Shown: piece by piece, positions 50,483 through 59,846 of the stretch
Layout: each line of letters begins with the position of its first letter
Numbering within the stretch: position 1 is the stretch's first letter
Source: JAGPUQ01 sp963708735
GTDB lineage: Bacteria > Pseudomonadota > Gammaproteobacteria > Pseudomonadales > Porticoccaceae
DNA: 64,000 nucleotides
Assembly (NCBI GenBank): GCA_963708735.1
Contig: CAVPTW010000033.1
Coordinates: 1 to 64,000, forward strand
Reading direction: 5' to 3'
Notes under the pieces: model-generated
Database searches by the model: none
Told to the model about the DNA's origin: nothing
The model's input: only the letters and a program-made list of their open reading frames with translations
Program-made: the position numbers and the translations under genes

Positions 50483-51610
50483 TCAGAGCGCCCGGCGCGG
50501 ACGCGCCGCCAACGCCTGGAACCAGGGCAGCACCCGTTCGCGATTGATCCGGTAGGGATAGGCGTGGCCCCAGTCCGGCAGCTCGTCAAAGCGGATGTCG
50601 TATTCGAGATGGGCCAGCAGCCCACAGGTACTGCGCACCGTTTCGATCGGGAAAACATGATCGTGCGCTCCGTGTACCACCAGCAGCGGCACCTCGCGAC
50701 CTTCCCGACGGCGCAGCAAAGGCTCCGCGACCTGGCTCAACTCACCCGCGATCGGCGCCACGCCGGCGAAATACTCGGGCGCCAGAAACGCCAGCAGATA
50801 GCTGAAGGTGGCGCCGTCCGACAAGCCGGTGAGATACACCCGCCCGCGCTCGATTTTGTATTCATCGCCCACCCGATCGATGGCGCCGGTCACCGACGCA
50901 CTATCCAGATGGGGTTCGAGAATCGACCAGGTGATGTCGGTGGATTTGGGCGCGAGCACCAGATAGCCGTGGGTTTTGGCGAGCCGCAGCCAGGTCCAGA
51001 GGTATTCGTCGCCGGTGCCGGACGCGCCGTGGAGAGCGACGATCAGCGGCCACTCCCGCGCCGGGGAGTAGTTTTCCGGCACATAGAGCGCATAGCGCTC
51101 GTGATCGTCGCCCGCCGCCACCTGCAACAGACCCACCGGCGCGTCCGCATCCGGGGCCGGCTGCTCCAGCAGTTGCTGCCGGGCGCGGTCCACGCCATCC
51201 CAGAAGAAGGCAGACAGCGTCGGCAGATCGGCGCGCAGCGCATAGAGCGTGGTCAATGCCTCGACCAGCAATTGCCGGCTCTGCACAAAGGCATTGATAA
51301 AGGTCGCGCCGCGCCCCTGCCGCCAGAGTTGCGCGGCGTCTTCGCAGCGGGTTGCGGCGTCGAGGAGGCGACGATGAAATTCCTCGTGGCCCGGCGGTGG
51401 CATCAGCGCCTCAAGACCGTGCCGCGTGGCGGGCACCAGATCCGCCAATGCCACCCGCAAACGTTCCTGGGACGCCGCCAGGTCGCCGAATCGAAGATCC
51501 TCGAACTCGGCTTCTAACACTCGCAGCGTCTCCAGCAGAAAATGCTCCAGCACTTCGCGCTGGCGATCATAGTCCCGGACATCAGAGTCCCGTGAATCAG
51601 TGGCCATCAC
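50483..51610 (-). CDS. alpha/beta hydrolase (PHB-depolymerase/esterase-like)
   Basis: The 375-residue protein has a helical N-terminal region of about 150 residues that I do not recognise. A catalytic domain of the feruloyl-esterase/poly(hydroxybutyrate) depolymerase-like type follows. The triad is Ser264 in TGLSDGATFS, Asp317 in VVHGAHDHVFP and His349 in DWGHAYP; the oxyanion segment is VALHGASGTG. No signal peptide is seen, so it is probably cytoplasmic. An in-frame ATG one codon on (51607) is equally good. It is downstream of, and divergent from, the SDR gene. Confidence 0.78.
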   Translation of the reverse strand: MMATDSRDSDVRDYDRQREVLEHFLLETLRVLEAEFEDLRFGDLAASQERLRVALADLVPATRHGLEALMPPPGHEEFHRRLLDAATRCEDAAQLWRQGRGATFINAFVQSRQLLVEALTTLYALRADLPTLSAFFWDGVDRARQQLLEQPAPDADAPVGLLQVAAGDDHERYALYVPENYSPAREWPLIVALHGASGTGDEYLWTWLRLAKTHGYLVLAPKSTDITWSILEPHLDSASVTGAIDRVGDEYKIERGRVYLTGLSDGATFSYLLAFLAPEYFAGVAPIAGELSQVAEPLLRRREGREVPLLVVHGAHDHVFPIETVRSTCGLLAHLEYDIRFDELPDWGHAYPYRINRERVLPWFQALAARPRRAL

Positions 51611-51738
51611 GCCCCCGCAGAATGGTTCTTATGGGTCGAGACTAGCACGGCCGGGCACGGCAGCGCCCGCGCATTGACCCCCGCCGGGCGACCTGTTTTG
51701 ATCGCCGGACCATTTTTTCATCACACAGGAAGCAAACC

Positions 51739-52563
51739 ATGGGCACACTACAGGGCAAGGTGGCATTGATCACTGGGGGCGCGAGCGGCATCGGCGAGGG
51801 CACGGTGCGGCATTTCGTCGCCGAGGGCGCGCGCGTCGTCATCGCCGACATGCAGCGTGAACGCGGCGAAAAGCTTGCCGCCGAACTGGGCGCCAATGCG
51901 CTGTTCGCGGCAGTGGACGTAACGCAGGAAGAGCAGGTCAAGGCCGCGATCGCCAGCGCCGTGACGCGCTGGGGCCGGCTCGACTGCATCTTCAACAACG
52001 CCGGCTTTGGCGGCGCCATCGGGCCACTGGAAGACACTCCGGTGGAAGACTACGACATCACCTTCGACGTGCTGCTGAAAGGCGTCTTTCTGGGCATGAA
52101 ACACGCGATCCCGGTGATGAAACGCCAGGGCGGCGGCAGCATCATCAACACCGCCAGCGTCGCCGGACTGATCGCGGGGCACACCCCGCATCTGTACTCG
52201 GTCGCCAAGGCAGCGGTGATCCACCTCACCAAATCCGTGGCCCTGGAAGTGGGCGAAAACAGCATCCGGGTGAACGCCATCTGCCCGGGTTTCATCGCCA
52301 CCCCACTCGCCACCAACACCGTGGGACGCGATGAGAAAATGGCCGAGCTCGACTACAAGATCACCCAGCCCATTCCGCGTGTGGGTCAGCCCCAGGATAT
52401 CGCGGCCATGGCCGGCTGGCTGGCCGGCGATCAATCGACCTTCGTCACCGGCCAGGCCATCGCTGTCGACGGCGGCATCAGCGCCGGCCTGCGCTGGGCC
52501 AAGCAGCCCTCGTACCACAAGAGTTATCGGCCGATCAAAGTCTACCGCCCGCCGAGCCGCTAG
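51739..52563 (+). CDS. short-chain dehydrogenase/reductase
   Basis: The 274-residue classical SDR has the cofactor motif TGGASGIG (residues 12-19), NNAG (87-90), catalytic Ser140, and Tyr153/Lys157 in YSVAK. ADMQ after the second strand (Asp37) points to NAD(H). The C-terminal end VDGGISAGLRWAK extends into a basic tail. The substrate is unknown. GGAAGC precedes the ATG at 51739. Confidence 0.9.
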   Translation: MGTLQGKVALITGGASGIGEGTVRHFVAEGARVVIADMQRERGEKLAAELGANALFAAVDVTQEEQVKAAIASAVTRWGRLDCIFNNAGFGGAIGPLEDTPVEDYDITFDVLLKGVFLGMKHAIPVMKRQGGGSIINTASVAGLIAGHTPHLYSVAKAAVIHLTKSVALEVGENSIRVNAICPGFIATPLATNTVGRDEKMAELDYKITQPIPRVGQPQDIAAMAGWLAGDQSTFVTGQAIAVDGGISAGLRWAKQPSYHKSYRPIKVYRPPSR

Positions 52564-52578
52564 CGGTCAGCACCGGAT

Positions 52579-52628
52579 GCCAGCCCGGCACCAGCAGCTC
52601 TTCAACAAGCTGCTGGTGCCGGGCTGGC
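52579..52628. repeat. perfect 21-bp inverted repeat, possible terminator
   Basis: The arm at 52579-52599 is exactly complementary to 52608-52628 across an 8-nt loop (CTTCAACA). It begins 15 bp after the SDR stop and ends 65 bp before folE. The stem is strong enough to end transcription, but only a weak T-rich stretch (GTCTTTACCTTTC) follows, and the length exceeds that of usual terminators. Confidence 0.8.
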
Positions 52629-52693
52629 GCAAGTCTTTACCTTTCAAGGTTCCTCACTTAGGGTAGCCGTCCGCTACCTATGGCCCCCACACA

Positions 52694-53205
<512 letters not shown>

Positions 53206-53233
<28 letters not shown>

Positions 53234-54087
53234 GCTCGCCCAGGGCCGCCACCGAAAAACGCATCCAGCCGCCGCGCCACTTCCGGCGCGGGTTCCTCCA
53301 TGTGGAAATGGTGGCCGCCGCGCACCTCGGCAATTTCCATGTCCCGCGCGTGCGCTTCCATGCCGTAGAACCGTGCCACCCGCGCAAGATCCGACAACAG
53401 CAGCAGAATCGGGCATGGGATGCGCTCGACAAAGCTGCGCACCAGCTCCGGCGTCAGCTTGATCTCGGAATTGAGCTTGAGCTTTTCATCGCTGCGCCAG
53501 CGATAACCACCCGCGACCCGCTCCATCCCGCGCGCCACGATGTCGGGCGCGGACAGCGCCGGCAGCGGCGAGAGGCCCCGCAGCCGGGTCGCTGTGAGCG
53601 CTTCGACATCCGGATACAGACGCGGCACCTGACCGCAGCGCGCCGCGCGATCGAGAATGGCGCCGCGCAACTGTTCGGGTTCATCGGCGGTGGCCACGGT
53701 CGCCGGCACGAAGCTGTCGAGCAGTCCGAGATGGCTGACCCGTTCGGGAAAAGTGCCGGCGGTCAGGGTGCAGATCATGGCGCCGCGCGAATGCCCGAGC
53801 AGCGCGAAACGCTCCCAACCCAGTTGCTCCGCCACCGCGTGCACCACCCCCACGTCCTGCCAGATGTTGTAGGTGCCGTCCGCCGAGCGGTGGCTGCTGT
53901 GCCCGTGGCCGGGCAGATCGAGGGCGATCAGGCGCACCTGCCCCAGCAAGCGGCCCAGGGGCGCGAAGCTGCCGCAGTTGTCGAGCCAGCCGTGCAGGGC
54001 CAGCACCGGGGTACCGGCGGGATTACCCCATTCGGTGGCGGCGATACGGAGGCCATCGTAGGAAAATTCGTGTTCGACGGGGGTCAT
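53206..54087 (-). CDS. alpha/beta hydrolase
   Basis: The 293-residue protein is a typical alpha/beta hydrolase. The oxyanion region is LALHGWLDNCGSF, the nucleophile is Ser100 in LLGHSRGAM, and the likely catalytic His is in VRGGHHFHMEEP near the C terminus. Its shape (DLPGHGHSSHRS) is like that of serine hydrolases of the epoxide hydrolase/haloalkane dehalogenase type, but the substrate is not known. The start is the ATG at 54087. It lies 40 nt after sixA. Confidence 0.88.
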
Positions 54088-54127
54088 GGCGATAACTCGT
54101 ACTGCGGAAAGTGCGGGGCGATGCGGC

Positions 54128-54589
54128 TCAACCTGGCGGGCGTTCCTGCCAGAGCAGGCGCGCCCCGCCGCGCATGCAGGCGGTGACATCCAGCGCCGCC
54201 AGATAAGCGGTACCCATGGGTGCCACGTCCTCGCGATCGGTGAGGTAACGCAGCAGCTCGCCCACCAGCGGCTGGTGGCTGACCAGCAGCAGCGCCTCGC
54301 AGTCCAGCGCATCGATCAGCGTCGCAACCTGCCCTGCGTCACCCGCCGGGGTGAGCGCGGTCTCGACCAGCAACTCGCCGGCAAAATTCAGCGTGCGCAT
54401 CAGTTCCGCCGCGGTCTGCCGGGCGCGCTGATGGGGACTGGTCACGACGCGCTGCAACCCGGCGAGTCGTTGCGCGCAGGCGAGCGCCACCGCCCGCACC
54501 TCAGCCGTGCCCTGGGGCGTCAGCCGGCGCGCGGCATCCGAGGGCGCATGGGGCTCGGCCTCGCCGTGGCGCAATACGTAGAGTCTCAT
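54128..54589 (-). CDS. sixA: phosphohistidine phosphatase SixA
   Basis: The 153-residue histidine phosphatase has the RHGEA motif at residues 7-11 (His8 is phosphorylated), SPHQRARQTA, and the second His in LLLVSHQPLVGELL. SixA dephosphorylates phosphohistidine proteins such as those of the nitrogen PTS or ArcB. The size fits SixA and not the larger phosphoglycerate mutases. It lies 25 nt after gpsA. Confidence 0.9.
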   Translation of the reverse strand: MRLYVLRHGEAEPHAPSDAARRLTPQGTAEVRAVALACAQRLAGLQRVVTSPHQRARQTAAELMRTLNFAGELLVETALTPAGDAGQVATLIDALDCEALLLVSHQPLVGELLRYLTDREDVAPMGTAYLAALDVTACMRGGARLLWQERPPG

Positions 54590-54614
54590 GGCGTGGTTCC
54601 GTGGGGGTGGCGGG

Positions 54615-55631
54615 TCAGCCGACCCGGAATTCGACGTCGTCGGTGCGCTCGGACACCGCCAGGCCGGCGAGTACCCGCGAAATCGACCGGCCCTCGAACA
54701 GCACGGCGTGCAGCGCGCTCGCCAACGGCATGTAGACGCCCAGCTCGTCCGCCTTGCGCTTGACGATGCGGGTGGTGTTGATGCCTTCCGCCACCTGACC
54801 GATGGCGGCGACCGCCGCGTCCAGCGCTTCGCCCGCCGCCAGCGCCCGACCGATGCGGAAATTGCGGCTCAGCGGCGAAGTGCAGGTGACGAACAGATCG
54901 CCGACGCCGCCGAGCCCCAGAAAGGTCATGGGATTGGCGCCGAGCGTTGCGGCAAAGCGCGTCATTTCCGCCAGGCTGCGCGTCAGCAGCACCGCCATGG
55001 TGTTCTGCCCGAGTCCCATCTGGGTCGCCATGCCGGCTTCGATGGCATAGATGTTCTTGAGCGCGCCCGCGAGTTCGACACCGAACACGTCCGGATTCGC
55101 ATAGACCCGAAAATACGGCGTGACCAGCAGCGACTGCACCAGCGCGCAGACCTCCGGATCGGTGCTCGCGATCACCGTCGCCGTGATGGCATGACGCGCC
55201 ACCTCGCGCGCCAGGTTGGGTCCGCTGATGACGCCGATGCGCGCGCCGGGAAGTTCCTCCGCGAGCACCTCGCTCATCCGTGTGAAGCCTTCCGGTGCGA
55301 AACCCTTGGCGGTACTGATGACCACGGTCCCCGCCGCGATATGCGGCGCGGCCAACTGCGCCACGGCGCGAAAGGCGGCAGTCGGCACCGAAAAGAACAC
55401 CACCCGCGCCCCGGCCAGCGCAGCCGCAAGATCGGCAGTGATGGAGAGGTTGGGCTCCAGGGGATAGTCGGGGAGATAACGGGGGTTGCTCCGCGCCGCC
55501 TGACACTGGGCGGCATAGGCGGCATCGCGCATCCACAGCACCGCCTCGTGACCGTTGCCGGCGACCATGTTGGCGATGGCGGTGCCGAAGCTGCCACCAC
55601 CGAGCACGGCAATCTTGGTGGGTACAACCAT
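54615..55631 (-). CDS. gpsA: glycerol-3-phosphate dehydrogenase [NAD(P)+]
   Basis: GpsA makes sn-glycerol-3-phosphate for phospholipid synthesis. The 338-residue protein has the dinucleotide site AVLGGGSFGTAIA, ISTAKGFAPE, GVISGPNLAREVA, the catalytic Lys in GVELAGALKNIYAIEAG, and GLGGVGDLFVTCTSPLSRN. The start is the ATG at 55631. It probably shares a transcript with sixA and the hydrolase. Confidence 0.95.
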   Translation of the reverse strand: MVVPTKIAVLGGGSFGTAIANMVAGNGHEAVLWMRDAAYAAQCQAARSNPRYLPDYPLEPNLSITADLAAALAGARVVFFSVPTAAFRAVAQLAAPHIAAGTVVISTAKGFAPEGFTRMSEVLAEELPGARIGVISGPNLAREVARHAITATVIASTDPEVCALVQSLLVTPYFRVYANPDVFGVELAGALKNIYAIEAGMATQMGLGQNTMAVLLTRSLAEMTRFAATLGANPMTFLGLGGVGDLFVTCTSPLSRNFRIGRALAAGEALDAAVAAIGQVAEGINTTRIVKRKADELGVYMPLASALHAVLFEGRSISRVLAGLAVSERTDDVEFRVG

Positions 55632-55842
55632 GGTGTTTCGCCATCCGGGACAGGCGCCATTATCGGCGCCTGAAAAAAGCCATTGCAACCAACGTGCTTG
55701 CTTGACGTTCCGTAAAGCGCGCACTCATGATCCGTAGTCGCGATATCCCCGCACATCGCCACACGCGAGCCCCGGCCTTCCCGTATGCTCACGCCATTCG
55801 AGCGCGGCACACCGACCGGAGATCCATGCAGGAGGGTAATAA

Positions 55843-57276
55843 ATGGCACAACAACTCCACCTCAAAAGCATCAACGCGCCCCAGACCGAAGCCGAACGCA
55901 TCCTCATGCTTCAGAAGGACGCCTGTCGCGCCCAGCCCTACCCGTCACTCGCGGTGCGACTCGACCTGCTGACCCGGCTGGAGCAGTTGCTCGCCACCCA
56001 TGCCGACGCCATCGCGGCGGCGATCTCCGCCGACTTCGGCCACCGCAATCCCACCGAGACCAAGCTGGTGGAAATCTTCGGCTCGCTGAGCGCGATCCGG
56101 GAGACCCGCAAGCACCTCAAACGCTGGATGCGTCCGCAGAAACGCAAGACCTCGGTGCTGTTTCTCACCGGCCGCAACTGCGTCATCCCGCAGCCCAAGG
56201 GCGTGGTGGGCGTGGCGACGCCCTGGAATTACCCGCTGTACCTCTCGATCGGCCCGGTCATCAACGCACTCGCGGCCGGCAACCGCAGCATGGTCAAACT
56301 CGCCGCCAATTCGCAGAACCTGTGCCGCCTGATGCAGCAGCTCTGCCGCGACGCCTTCGGCGACGACACGCTCGCCTATCTGCCCGACGTCAGCGGCAGC
56401 GAGTTTTCCAGCCTGCCCTTCGACCACATCGTCTACACCGGCTCCGCCGAGAGCGGCCGCAACGTGATGCGCGCGGCGGCGGAAAACCTGTGTCCCGTGA
56501 CCCTGGAGCTGGGCGGCAAATCGCCCACGGTGATCTGTGACGACTTCGATCTGCGGGAAGCGGCGAGCCGTCTGCTCTACGGCAAGTTCGTCAATGCCGG
56601 CCAGACCTGTGTGGCACCGGACTACCTGTTCGTGCCGCGCGCCAAGGTGGAGCGTTTCGTCGCCCTCGCTGGCGAGATCATGCGCCAGCGCTATCCCGAC
56701 ATTCACAACTCCGACTACACCTCCATCATCGACCGCCGCTCCTATGTGCGCTTGCGGGAGACGCTGGACGATGCCGTGGCCAAGGGTGCCCGCGCGGTGA
56801 GCCTGGTGGACGGGGATTACCACGACGAATTGCGCAAGATTCCACCGCAACTGGTGCTCGACGTGAATCCGACGATGCGCATCGTCCAGGAGGAAATCTT
56901 CGGCCCGCTGCTGACGGTGATGCCTTACGACAGCCTCGACGAAGTGCTCGATTACATCAACGCCGGCGAGCGGCCATTGGCGCTCTACCTGTTCACCCAT
57001 GATCGGGCGGTGCAGGAACGTGTGCTCTACCAGACACTGTCCGGCGGCGTGACCATCAACCATTGCATCTTCCATGTGCTCCAGCACGGCATTCCCTTCG
57101 GCGGCGTGGGCGCGAGCGGCATGGGTCACTACCACGGCCACGACGGTTTTCTGGAAATGAGCAAGCTGCGCCCGGTGTTCACGTTCCCCAAGGTGGGCAG
57201 ACCGGAGCTGTTCTACCCGCCCTACGGCAAATCCCACGACCTGCTCTACCGGGTGCTCAACCGCCTGGGCCTGTAG
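55843..57276 (+). CDS. calB: coniferyl aldehyde dehydrogenase
   Basis: The 477-residue aldehyde dehydrogenase belongs to the ALDH3-like group that includes CalB of Pseudomonas, which oxidises coniferyl aldehyde to ferulate. The catalytic Cys256 is in NAGQTCVAPDY and the Glu222 is in LELGGKSP. The NAD site includes TPWNYPLYLSIGPVINALAAGN. HGIPFGGVGASGMGHYHG is also typical. The ATG at 55843 has GGAGGG upstream. A fatty-aldehyde substrate cannot be excluded. Confidence 0.88.
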   Translation: MAQQLHLKSINAPQTEAERILMLQKDACRAQPYPSLAVRLDLLTRLEQLLATHADAIAAAISADFGHRNPTETKLVEIFGSLSAIRETRKHLKRWMRPQKRKTSVLFLTGRNCVIPQPKGVVGVATPWNYPLYLSIGPVINALAAGNRSMVKLAANSQNLCRLMQQLCRDAFGDDTLAYLPDVSGSEFSSLPFDHIVYTGSAESGRNVMRAAAENLCPVTLELGGKSPTVICDDFDLREAASRLLYGKFVNAGQTCVAPDYLFVPRAKVERFVALAGEIMRQRYPDIHNSDYTSIIDRRSYVRLRETLDDAVAKGARAVSLVDGDYHDELRKIPPQLVLDVNPTMRIVQEEIFGPLLTVMPYDSLDEVLDYINAGERPLALYLFTHDRAVQERVLYQTLSGGVTINHCIFHVLQHGIPFGGVGASGMGHYHGHDGFLEMSKLRPVFTFPKVGRPELFYPPYGKSHDLLYRVLNRLGL

Positions 57277-57546
57277 CGCAAGGTTCTGCAACGGGGACAG
57301 CGGCCGCACGGGTCGCGCGCGGCGCGCCCAGGCTTCTTCGCACAAGCTGCGGGAGCCGGTCAGCGTCGTGCCCTCGGGCAGCGCACGTTCGGTGGTGGTG
57401 GTGGGGGTGAAATCATCGAAACGCGATTTCAGAAAATGACGCTCGATGCGGTAACTGGCATCGAGCCGTACCAGACGCCGCTCCAGTTCAAGATAGAGTT
57501 CAGCCAGGGCGGCCAGACCCCGACAGATCCAGCGCAAACGTGGTCT
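57277..57546 (-). pseudogene. unidentified coding remnant
   Basis: The minus strand has an open stretch whose composition looks like real protein: LAALAELYLELERRLVRLDAS, HFLKSRFDDFTPTTTTE, LPEGTTLTGSRSLCEEAW. It has no start in this DNA and runs without a stop into the antisense of the aldehyde dehydrogenase. Its 5' side is cut by the IS91 remnant. I do not recognise the family. It is probably the truncated end of a gene interrupted by the IS91-type insertion. Confidence 0.3.
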
Positions 57547-57594
57547 CGACGCTGAGCGATTTGGAGCGCCGATCGGCCTGTACCGGACGCAGGC

Positions 57595-57843
57595 ATGAGC
57601 TGGGTACAGTGCCTGAAGCGCGTGTTCCCTATCGATATCGAGACCTGCCGCGAACGCGGCGGCGCCGTCAAGGTGATCGCCTACATCGAAGCCCCGGTGG
57701 TGCTCCGGAAGATACGCGATCACCTGAAGGAAAAGGGTGATTGCCTGGATGTGTTTCGGTTACGCGAGAGCCGCGGCCCGCCACAAATGCGCTTATTTGA
57801 CGAAGGAAAATCCGTTCGTGAATCACAAGGAAGTTGCCGGTGA
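57595..57843 (+). pseudogene. IS91-family transposase fragment, C-terminal (copy A)
   Basis: This 82-residue piece is the end of an IS91-family (Y2 rolling-circle) transposase. LKRVFPIDIETCRERGGAVKVIAYIEAPVV corresponds to the zinc-finger tail of these proteins, usually CPxCGG; the second Cys is lost here. RLRESRGPPQMRLFDEG is the usual C-terminal signature. The catalytic tyrosines and the N-terminal part are missing. Confidence 0.8.
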
Positions 57844-58027
57844 CACCCGGCAAGAGCCGCGCTCGGCCGCCGGTTCAGATGGTGCGGATCACAGGGTCGA
57901 AATCGAGTCCATGTCTCAGGTTGAGCCACCGCACCAGCTGAGATTGACTACCACCGGCCGCGAAATAGCCGGTTGGTTCGCGGTGGTCAGGGTGGTTTCT
58001 CAGGAAAAAAAAGGGGGGTTATACTTC
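57595..58027 (+). repeat. IS91 remnant, long direct repeat copy A
   Basis: These 433 bp match 62606-63039 at roughly nine bases in ten, in the same orientation. The match starts inside the transposase tail and ends at GGGGGGTTATACTTC in both copies, after which the sequences diverge abruptly. That shared end is probably the terminal origin or terminus of the element. Confidence 0.85.
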
Positions 58028-58303
58028 GATTGATTGATGTGGCTGTGAACGTAGCCGCCAACGATCCCCTAGTGGTGCGGTGACATAGGTCGGCGCGGCG
58101 CTGGTTGTGTGCGTTCGTCATGCGCAGCGATGATTAAAAGCGTTCACCGCGTACGACAACAGTTTGGTTCCTTCGGGAGGGACGGTAACTGCCGGCGGGC
58201 CGATTGAGGGTGTCGAAGCGATGCGACAAACGGCGCGTGGCGGCCTGTTCGGCTGCGCGGGAGCGCATAATCGCGTCGGACGACGACGGATGGCCTTATC
58301 CTA
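58028..58303. other. intergenic region after IS91 remnant A
   Basis: No gene is supported in these 276 bp. It lies between the IS91 end and the CorA/ZntB-like gene and should hold that gene's promoter; I see no strong match. Its lower GC and the stop-rich frames suggest noncoding DNA. Confidence 0.4.
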
Positions 58304-59326
58304 ATGGAGCAACTCGCGAAACAGGTGCCGGTTGAGTACGGCTCCGACCGCAACGGACTGATATGGGGCTACGCGTTCCGCGCAGGCGCGCTGGCGACCC
58401 CGATCCACGCTGAGGACGTGCCTTCCGAACCCGGCGCGGCCCGGTCGGACGGCAGCTTTTTCTGGCTGCACTTCGCCGCCGCGAACTCCAATACTGAGCG
58501 CTGGCTGCGCCAATACGTCGACTTGCCCGCCGGCTTCTACAATGGCTTGCGGGCGTCGAGCAGCGCCACGCGCGTCGAGCAGGATGGCGACGCCTTGGTC
58601 GCCGTCATCAATGACATGCTGTTCGCCTTCGAAAGCGACCACCCGGACGTGTCCACGATGACGCTCGGCGTGCTTCCTGGCGCGATGATCAGCGCGCGTC
58701 TGAAACCGCTCCGCTCGATCGAACGCCTGCGCGAGGCGGTGAAAGCAGGCGCGATCTGTCGTTCGCCGGTGGATCTGCTCGCGCACCTGCTGAAGAACCA
58801 AGCAGACGTGCTGGCCGAATTGGTCCGCAAGTCCGGACCGCAGATTGACGAGATCGAGGACGGTCTGTTGACGAGCCGCCTGCGTGCCAACCGAGCGCAA
58901 CTCTCTACGATGCGAAGAATGCTGGTACGCCTGCAGCGCTTGATGGCGCCCGAACCTGCTGCGCTGTTCCGGTTGTTGAACCGCCCTCCGGTGTGGATCG
59001 CGGCCGAAGATCTTCAGGAGCTGCGCCAAACCGCCGAAGAATTCGCGCTCGTCGTTGGCGACTGCGCGGCATTGGTGGAGCGCCTTAAGCTCGTCCAGGA
59101 AGAACTCGTCGCGATGGTCAACGAGCAAACGAACCGGAGCGTGCTGCTGCTGACGTTCGCGACCGTCATGCTGTTGCCTTTCAACGTCGTCGGCGGGCTG
59201 TTTGGTATGAACGTCGGCGGCATCCCGTTTGCCGAAAGCACGGCCGGATTCTGGACTGTGGTGGTGCTGATCACGGCGCCAACGGTCCTGCTCGGCAGCC
59301 TGCTACTGACGCGATTTCGCCGCTAA
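58304..59326 (+). CDS. CorA/ZntB-like divalent cation transporter
   Basis: The 340-residue protein has the CorA-family design: an N-terminal cytoplasmic domain, a long helix, and two C-terminal membrane helices. The signature loop GLFGMNVGGIP is the ZntB-type variant of the GMN motif. ZntB moves zinc, other CorA proteins magnesium. The N terminus (LIWGYAFRAG) also fits ZntB. The gene lies between the IS91 remnants and is intact. Confidence 0.88.
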   Translation: MEQLAKQVPVEYGSDRNGLIWGYAFRAGALATPIHAEDVPSEPGAARSDGSFFWLHFAAANSNTERWLRQYVDLPAGFYNGLRASSSATRVEQDGDALVAVINDMLFAFESDHPDVSTMTLGVLPGAMISARLKPLRSIERLREAVKAGAICRSPVDLLAHLLKNQADVLAELVRKSGPQIDEIEDGLLTSRLRANRAQLSTMRRMLVRLQRLMAPEPAALFRLLNRPPVWIAAEDLQELRQTAEEFALVVGDCAALVERLKLVQEELVAMVNEQTNRSVLLLTFATVMLLPFNVVGGLFGMNVGGIPFAESTAGFWTVVVLITAPTVLLGSLLLTRFRR

Positions 59327-59435
59327 CGCCGGCGCACGGCCGCGCGGTTGGTCCCAATCGCCTGTTGCAGAACGCAGCGCACCAAGTACAGACTCGATCC
59401 CGCAACGGCATTCCGCACGCGGCAGGAGGGGGGTC

Positions 59436-59795
59436 GTGTCGGGGCAATCGCAGACGATTCCGCGGATTCTGTCCGGACTCATTGTTATGGGTGCGGCGAT
59501 GGCGTTTGGCTCCGAAGCGGTGGTCGATTCCGCCGATGACGATCGGTCCGTCATAGAAGAGATCATCATCGAGGGCGAACGCGCGACGAGTCTGCCGCTC
59601 AAAGACACGTCGCACACCATCGTCGTCTTCACGGAGGATGATCTCGAGCGTGGCACGGATCGCGGCATGCAGGACATCTACCAGCGGGTGCCGAATGTCG
59701 CGACGAACCCGTTCAACGGTGCCGTCATCATCCGCGGCGTTGCGACCAACGGCATATTGAACCGCGGGTTCAGCGCCGGGTCAGTTACGACGCTG
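59436..59795 (+). pseudogene. TonB-dependent receptor, truncated after the plug start
   Basis: The first 120 codons read as a TonB-dependent outer-membrane receptor. They show a hydrophobic signal-like segment (ILSGLIVMGAAMAFGSEA), the TonB-box/plug start EEIIIEGERA, then FTEDDLERGTDRGMQDIYQRVPNV and VIIRGVATNG. After about 59795 receptor similarity stops and the frame only continues through the antisense of the next gene. The barrel of about 600 residues is missing. The start is a GTG with a strong GGAGGGGGG site. It cannot make a functional receptor. Confidence 0.75.
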
Positions 59796-59846
59796 AGGTT
59801 CGCCGACCGCAGGGGCCTTGAGGGGGGCTCATCGGGGTTCGCGGCG

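Noticed and set aside
54586..55644. Gly/Arg-rich 352-codon frame on the minus strand
   Set aside because: It overlaps gpsA in another frame, with low-complexity composition and no motif.
55945..57723. 592-codon open frame on the minus strand across calB
   Set aside because: Most of it is antisense to the aldehyde dehydrogenase. Only the part outside calB (57277-57546) has a protein-like look and is listed separately as a doubtful remnant.
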